Shown here: positions 14,498 to 18,326 of the stretch, piece after piece
Layout of the letters: every line of letters starts with the position of its first letter
Numbering within the stretch: position 1 is the first letter of the stretch
Assembly (NCBI GenBank): GCA_027316975.1
Contig: DAHVFL010000030.1
Span: 1-18,326 of the forward strand
Length of the DNA: 18,326 nucleotides
Reading direction: 5' to 3'
DNA from: Chloroflexota bacterium
GTDB lineage: Bacteria > Chloroflexota > Ktedonobacteria > Ktedonobacterales > Ktedonobacteraceae
Made by a program: the position numbers and the translations under genes
Notes under the pieces: model-generated
Told to the model about the DNA's origin: nothing
Seen by the model: the letters and a program-made list of their open reading frames with translations, nothing else
Database searches by the model: none

Positions 14498-15634
14498 ATG
14501 AAACTATTTGGTCTACCAGGCAAAAAATTTGCCTCACTTGTTAGCATAGTCGTACTCGGCAGTATGCTGCTGGCGGCGTGCGGAAGCTCCAATACTGGCA
14601 GTTCCACCACCATCAACGGCAACGGCGGCAAAGGGTGCAAGAAGATCGGCGTGCTCCTACCAGAGACAGCCTCCTCTGCTCGCTGGGACAGCAAAGACAA
14701 GCCGCTGCTCACCGCCGATATTCAGGCCACACTACCCGGTGCCACAGTTGACTACCAGAATGCTGGTGGCGATGCAGGCACGCAGCAAACCCAGGCTGAC
14801 GGCGCTCTGACAAAGGGCGACTGCATCCTGGTAGTGGCTGCCAGTGACAGTGTCAAGGCCGCTCGTATTGTGGCCAATGCCAAAGCTGACAACATCCCGG
14901 TCATCGCCTATGACCGCCTGATCCAGTCCAACGACCTGGCGTATTACGTCTCCTTCGACAATGTGATGGTTGGCGCGCTTCAGGGCCAGTACATCGCAGA
15001 TAACTACAAGAACTTCGTGAAGTCAGGCGTCGGTAATGTAGCTATGATCAACGGCTCAAAGACGGACAACAACGCCATCCTCTTTGCCCAGGGTGCGCAT
15101 TCGAAGCTCGATCCGCTGTTTTCCAGCGGCGCGCTCAAGAACGTCTACGAGCAGTACACTCCCAACTGGGACAACCCGACCGCGCAGACTGAAATGGAAG
15201 CCGCGCTGACCGCGAACGCGAACAAGATCCAGATCGCCTACGTCGCCAACGACGGTATGGCTGCTACGGTGATTGCCGCGCTCAAAGCGCAGAAGCTCAA
15301 CGGCAAAGTGCTGGTCACGGGCCAGGACGCGACCGTTGCCGGTCTCCAGAATATCCTGCTGGGCGACCAGTCCATGACCGTCTTCAAGGACATCTCCCTT
15401 GAGGCTCAGGGTACCGCCAACGTCGTTGCTGCCATCAGCAATGGCACCAGTACGGCAAGTCTGACCAACGGGGCAACCACGAAGACCCAGAGCGGCGGGA
15501 ACATCCCGTCCGTACTGGAGACACCGCAGTCCATCGACAAGACAAACGTCCAGAAAGTCGTTACCGCCGGATTCGTTACGATCACCGATCTTTGCGCTGG
15601 ACTGCCGTCTGGCGCTGGCGGCGTCTGTCCATAA
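14498..15634 (+). CDS. XylF-like sugar ABC transporter substrate-binding lipoprotein
   Basis: This extracytoplasmic monosaccharide receptor is anchored by lipid. From ATG 14498 it has 378 residues. Residues 1-27 form a lipoprotein signal (KK, hydrophobic core, then LAAC with the lipidated Cys 28), followed by a Ser/Thr/Gly/Asn-rich linker. The mature part is a type I periplasmic binding fold (Peripla_BP_4). The segments VIAYDRLI and YYVSFDNVMVG closely resemble XylF and related xylose/multi-sugar receptors, as does VLVTGQDA. A longer start at 14477 is possible. The 180-bp gap after the EIIC gene shows no strong promoter or hairpin, so it may be read from the PTS promoter or from one I could not recognise. 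D-xylose is the best guess; arabinose, galactose and glucose are alternatives. Confidence 0.9.
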   Translation: MKLFGLPGKKFASLVSIVVLGSMLLAACGSSNTGSSTTINGNGGKGCKKIGVLLPETASSARWDSKDKPLLTADIQATLPGATVDYQNAGGDAGTQQTQADGALTKGDCILVVAASDSVKAARIVANAKADNIPVIAYDRLIQSNDLAYYVSFDNVMVGALQGQYIADNYKNFVKSGVGNVAMINGSKTDNNAILFAQGAHSKLDPLFSSGALKNVYEQYTPNWDNPTAQTEMEAALTANANKIQIAYVANDGMAATVIAALKAQKLNGKVLVTGQDATVAGLQNILLGDQSMTVFKDISLEAQGTANVVAAISNGTSTASLTNGATTKTQSGGNIPSVLETPQSIDKTNVQKVVTAGFVTITDLCAGLPSGAGGVCP

Positions 15635-15653
15635 CCTTGTGTTTCTTACCATG

Positions 15654-15697
15654 TGTAGTTTCACCTGGCGCTTAACAAAGCGCCAGGTGAAACTACA
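15654..15697 (+). repeat. 20-bp perfect hairpin between binding-protein and ATPase genes
   Basis: A stem of 20 pairs without mismatch closes on the 4-nt loop AACA, beginning 20 nt after the binding-protein stop. The 3' side continues AAACTACATCTATC, so there is no U-tract and it is not a classical terminator. Such intercistronic hairpins commonly protect the 3' end of an abundant binding-protein mRNA or attenuate read-through to the ATPase. Confidence 0.8.
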
Positions 15698-15756
15698 TCT
15701 ATCACTGTTTGTTACAAAATGATATACTTGCACTTAGGTTTCTCATCCATATTGTT

Positions 15757-15765
15757 TGTTATACT
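15757..15765 (+). promoter_or_regulatory. Candidate internal extended -10 promoter before the ABC ATPase gene
   Basis: TGTTATACT is a TGN-extended -10, 22 nt before the ATPase ATG. A TTGCAC upstream (15728-15733) is 26 nt away, too far to act as -35. The resulting leader would be about 15 nt. Confidence 0.35.
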
Positions 15766-15776
15766 ATTTTTAGATT

Positions 15777-15782
15777 GGAGGA
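15777..15782 (+). promoter_or_regulatory. Ribosome binding site of the ABC ATPase gene
   Basis: GGAGGA ends 4 nt before the ATG at 15787. This decides against the longer TTG start at 15709, which lacks a comparable site. Confidence 0.75.
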
Positions 15783-15786
15783 TCGA

Positions 15787-16617
15787 ATGGCTGAAAATGG
15801 AACCCCTTCGGTCGACAACACTTCATCTCCGCAACCAGCAACTCCCCAGGGCGAACCACGTCTGCGTATGGTCGGCATCGGTAAATCCTTCGGAGCCGTG
15901 CGAGCACTTTCGGGCGTCGATTTCGAAGTCTACCCCGGCGAAGTTGTAGGCCTGGTCGGCGATAATGGCGCGGGCAAATCCACGCTTATTAAAACCATAA
16001 GCGGTGTTGGGCCTGCCGATGAGGGCGAGATTTTTGTAGAAGGCCAGCCCGTCAAAATTACCACGCCGCAGGCTGCCACCCGCCTGGGTATCCAGACAGT
16101 GTACCAGGACCTTGCCCTGTGCGATAACCTGGACGTTGTCTCCAACCTTTTTCTCGGACGCGAACAAATCTCACCGCTACGCACATTAAGCGAGAACGAT
16201 ATGGAGAGCCACGGGCTACGAGTGTTGCGAACGCTCGATGTGAAACTCCCCTCCGTTCGCGCCATTGTTTCGACGCTCTCCGGCGGACAACGACAATCTA
16301 TTGCAGTCGCGAAATCTATCCTGCGCAACGCTTCGGTCGTATTGCTTGACGAACCAACAGCCGCGCTCGGTGTGGCCCAGACGCGCCAGGTTCTCCAACT
16401 CATTCGCCGCCTGCGCGAGCAAGGATTGGCAATCGTGGTCATCTCGCATAACCTGGCTGATGTATTTGAAGTCGTTGATCGTGTAATTGTCTTGCGACTG
16501 GGCAAGCGCGTTGGCACTTTTACGGTAAAAGATACGACACCAGAACAGATTGTGTCGGCCATCACAGGCGCGGAATTTGGTCAATTATTAGAGACTAATG
16601 GGAATGGAGGACACTAA
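15787..16617 (+). CDS. Sugar ABC transporter ATP-binding protein, single nucleotide-binding domain (FrcA/XylG-like)
   Basis: This ATPase energises the sugar importer formed with the neighbouring receptor and permease. It has 276 residues with one complete nucleotide-binding domain: Walker A GDNGAGKST (58-66), Q-loop YQD (Q107), signature LSGGQRQ (164-170), Walker B VVLLDE (184-189) followed by PTAALG, and switch His 221 in VVISHN. Most carbohydrate-uptake-2 family ATPases (XylG, RbsA, MglA) are about 500 residues with two domains. This one resembles the single-domain FrcA type and should act as a homodimer. The first 24 residues are a Pro/Ser-rich, probably disordered extension. The permease gene starts three bases after the stop. 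No second domain or frameshift remnant follows. Confidence 0.94.
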   Translation: MAENGTPSVDNTSSPQPATPQGEPRLRMVGIGKSFGAVRALSGVDFEVYPGEVVGLVGDNGAGKSTLIKTISGVGPADEGEIFVEGQPVKITTPQAATRLGIQTVYQDLALCDNLDVVSNLFLGREQISPLRTLSENDMESHGLRVLRTLDVKLPSVRAIVSTLSGGQRQSIAVAKSILRNASVVLLDEPTAALGVAQTRQVLQLIRRLREQGLAIVVISHNLADVFEVVDRVIVLRLGKRVGTFTVKDTTPEQIVSAITGAEFGQLLETNGNGGH

Positions 16618-16620
16618 TAG

Positions 16621-17883
16621 ATGAGTGAAATGATAGGACATACACCTGATCCCGGCTCCACTACCGTCGAGGAGCATACCCCTTCCGCCGTAGAAGTGCC
16701 TTCCTACAGGCAGCGTCAAAGCATCGGTCAACTGCTTCGCAATGACCTTGGTTTTATACCTGTGCTGATTACGCTCGTCCTCATTATGGTCTTTTTCCAG
16801 TTCGTTTCTAAAGGTATCTTTTTCAGTTCGGGCAACCTCACAAACCTCTTCCTGCAAACTGCCCAGATCGGCCTTCTCGGCGTAGGCATCATTCTGGTGC
16901 TGCTGCTGGGTGAAATCGATCTCTCGGTCGCAGCCGTCAGCACGCTTTGTGGCGTAATCCTGGGCGTGCTTTCAGAACGAGTTGGTGGTGGCCTACCGCC
17001 CTGGATATCCATCCCGGGCGCGCTCCTATCAGGCGCCCTGATTGGCTTCCTCAACGGCTATTTCATTGCAGTTCTGCGTATTCCTTCCTTCATCGTAACT
17101 CTAGCTACGTCGATTACCTATTCAGGCTTGCTCATCACCCTCCTGCAAGGACAGGCCACCCTTGAAATCCGGAATTCCTTCATCGACAACATCGCTGGTT
17201 CTCCTACCAGTTATTTAACAGATGCGTTAGGCATTGGTCTACCAACGGTAGTCGTATTACTCTATGTGCTTTACCGCGTCCTAAACTATCGCAGGCGTCA
17301 AACTATGGGCTTGAGGAATCCATCGCTGCCGTCATTTGTAGGAATACTCATCCTTACAGTCGTGCTAGTTGAGGGGGCAGTTGTTATTTTTGAAAGCAAT
17401 AATGGCGTACCCTATTCGACTGCTATCCTCTTTGGAGCGATCCTGGTTTTCTGGATCATCCTGACAAAAACATCCTTCGGTCGACATATCTACGCCGTTG
17501 GAGGAAACAAAGAGGCTGCCCGGCGCGCCGGTATCAGCGTCGTTGGCATTCAACTGGCCGTCTTCACCCTCTGCTCGTTCATGGCGGCAGCGGGCGGCAT
17601 CATCGAAGCTTCACGCAGCACCTCCGCATCCACCCAGGTTTCCAGCAACCTGTTATTGAATGCCATCGCGGCAGCCGTAATCGGTGGGGTCAGCCTCTTC
17701 GGCGGCAAAGGCTCGATCTGGTCGATTGTGCTGGGCTTTCTGATTATCGGCAGTCTGGCAAACGGCCTGGCACTGTTGAACCTGGGAGCTGACGTTGTGG
17801 CGATAGTCGAAGGTCTTGTCCTTCTGGTTGCTGTTACCGTCGATGCTCTGATCCGTAGAGCGCAAGCCCGCACCGGACGCTAA
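16621..17883 (+). CDS. Sugar ABC transporter permease, XylH/RbsC family (BPD_transp_2)
   Basis: This is the membrane channel of the sugar importer, 420 residues, close to XylH (about 390) and longer than RbsC. About 40 hydrophilic N-terminal residues precede roughly ten membrane segments. Conserved family elements are GEIDLSVAA (97-105), RIPSFIVTLA (153-162), the cytoplasmic coupling loop TSFGRHIYAVGGNKEAARRAGI (starting at 284), and AAVIGGVSLFGGKGS (351-365). Two arginine-rich turns (RRRQ near 224; RRAQAR at the end) fit the positive-inside rule. A GGAGG lies 10 nt before the ATG, within the end of the ATPase gene. Binding protein, ATPase and permease make a complete importer. The long middle hydrophilic stretch (221-237) is a XylH-like insertion. 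Confidence 0.94.
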   Translation: MSEMIGHTPDPGSTTVEEHTPSAVEVPSYRQRQSIGQLLRNDLGFIPVLITLVLIMVFFQFVSKGIFFSSGNLTNLFLQTAQIGLLGVGIILVLLLGEIDLSVAAVSTLCGVILGVLSERVGGGLPPWISIPGALLSGALIGFLNGYFIAVLRIPSFIVTLATSITYSGLLITLLQGQATLEIRNSFIDNIAGSPTSYLTDALGIGLPTVVVLLYVLYRVLNYRRRQTMGLRNPSLPSFVGILILTVVLVEGAVVIFESNNGVPYSTAILFGAILVFWIILTKTSFGRHIYAVGGNKEAARRAGISVVGIQLAVFTLCSFMAAAGGIIEASRSTSASTQVSSNLLLNAIAAAVIGGVSLFGGKGSIWSIVLGFLIIGSLANGLALLNLGADVVAIVEGLVLLVAVTVDALIRRAQARTGR

Positions 17884-17908
17884 CACGCTCCAGGATAGTA
17901 TTCAATTC

Positions 17909-17933
17909 GGCACGGATGAATATTTTTCGTGCC
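17909..17933. repeat. Short hairpin downstream of the permease gene
   Basis: GGCACG pairs with CGTGCC, extended by a G-T and an A-T pair, around a 9-nt loop, 26 nt after the permease stop. No U-run follows on the plus strand, so a role as operon terminator is only possible. Confidence 0.4.
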
Positions 17934-17956
17934 ATATACTGAGCGTAAGTAGTGGG

Positions 17957-18068
17957 ACCAGTGCAAGCGCACGGATTTCACGTAACTCCTATTCTATGAT
18001 GTGACGCCTTCATCGGCTCATTCGTATAGGGTAAAGGAATGACGCGAAATTCTCACGCTTGCACTGGT
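17957..18068. repeat. Long imperfect inverted repeat (about 112 bp) between the permease and GT39-like genes
   Basis: The outer 13 bases ACCAGTGCAAGCG (17957-17969) are exactly complementary to 18056-18068. Complementarity continues inward to give 27 matches over 34 positions (17957-17990 against 18035-18068), leaving a loop of about 44 nt. No ORF lies inside and no flanking duplication was seen. It may be a structured RNA, a terminator-like element or a small non-autonomous repeat. Confidence 0.65.
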
Positions 18069-18099
18069 TTATACGTTTTTCGGGAGCATTATCAAATTC

Positions 18100-18104
18100 A
18101 GGAG
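18100..18104 (+). promoter_or_regulatory. Ribosome binding site of the GT39-like gene
   Basis: AGGAG, 7 nt before the TTG at 18112. It supports the non-ATG start. Confidence 0.6.
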
Positions 18105-18111
18105 CTGACTG

Positions 18112-18326
18112 TTGATTAAACGCCGCCCGGGTCGCTATGATGTGTGCGCGGGAGCGATAATTACATTCGGAACGCTGCTGCGCCTTATCTTTATTCTCCT
18201 GGGTTGGCCCGCCTCTTATAACGACGAAGGCACGCTGGGCCTCATGGCCCTGCACATCGCCTACAAAGGCGCGCACCCACTGCTCTACTACGGGCAGGAT
18301 TACCTGGGCTCGCTGGAAGCGTATCC
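18112..18326 (+). CDS. GT-C / GT39 (PMT/ArnT-like) membrane glycosyltransferase, N-terminal fragment
   Basis: Only the first 71 codons lie in the window; the reading frame is open to the right edge. After a basic start (IKRRPGRYD) comes one membrane segment (about residues 10-32). The loop PASYNDEGTLGLMALHIAYK follows, then GAHPLLYYGQDYLGSLEAY. The acidic NDEG in the first outer loop and the YGQ.Y.GSLEAY pattern are typical of the dolichyl-phosphate-mannose mannosyltransferase-like GT-C family, which transfers sugars from lipid carriers on the outer membrane face. The TTG start is supported by AGGAG 7 nt upstream. The donor and acceptor cannot be told from this fragment. Confidence 0.78.
   Translation, partial: MIKRRPGRYDVCAGAIITFGTLLRLIFILLGWPASYNDEGTLGLMALHIAYKGAHPLLYYGQDYLGSLEAY

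Noticed and set aside
15728..15765. TTGCAC and TATACT as a standard -35/-10 promoter
   Set aside because: The spacing is 26 nt, outside the 16-19 nt range; only the extended -10 was kept.
1..18326. CRISPR array, tRNA, insertion sequence or phage genes
   Set aside because: No regularly spaced repeats, cloverleaf-like segments, transposase or integrase motifs were seen on either strand.

Overview
The window looks like a piece of a heterotrophic, CO-oxidising Chloroflexota chromosome, most likely a Ktedonobacteria relative. This is inferred from the mix of genes: a form I aerobic CO dehydrogenase, single-NBD sugar ABC genes, a GT-C family membrane glycosyltransferase, and frequent GTG/TTG starts with strong GGAGG ribosome sites. 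It is not from any database search. Base composition is moderately GC-rich and even across the window. No tRNA, rRNA, CRISPR array or insertion sequence was seen.

Left part (1-5525, minus strand). A coxM-coxS-coxL operon encodes the aerobic Mo/Cu CO dehydrogenase. The order medium-small-large and the AYRCSFR active-site loop both mark the true CO-oxidising form I. coxL runs off the left edge. Upstream on the same strand is a translationally coupled pair: a soluble GAF-domain histidine kinase (HisKA_3 type) and a NarL/LuxR-type response regulator. The pair is a plausible, untested regulator of cox.

Middle (5666-9454). An RlmI-type 23S rRNA cytosine-C5 methyltransferase and a GH15 trehalase/glucoamylase-type hydrolase lie on the minus strand. 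A perfect 25-bp-arm palindrome, probably a terminator, separates them. A 400-bp divergent intergenic region follows.

Right part (9455-17883, plus strand). A 1013-residue LevR-family PTS-controlled sigma-54 activator (wHTH, AAA+, PRD1, EIIA, EIIB-like, PRD2) precedes EIIB and EIIC genes of a lactose/cellobiose-family PTS. Between activator and EIIB lies a good sigma-54 (-24/-12) promoter with exact GG-N10-GC spacing, so regulator, promoter and target form a readable circuit. No EIIA of the matching family is present. Next comes a XylF-like sugar-binding lipoprotein, a 20-bp perfect hairpin, a single-domain sugar ABC ATPase and a XylH/RbsC-type permease. Together they form a complete monosaccharide ABC importer. 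The window ends, after a long imperfect inverted repeat, in the first 71 codons of a GT39/PMT-like membrane protein.

Five intergenic regions carry a TGN-extended -10 element without a convincing -35. Translation starts for coxS, rlmI, GH15, the LevR-like gene, EIIB, the binding protein and the ABC ATPase were placed downstream of the longest ORF, mostly on Shine-Dalgarno evidence.
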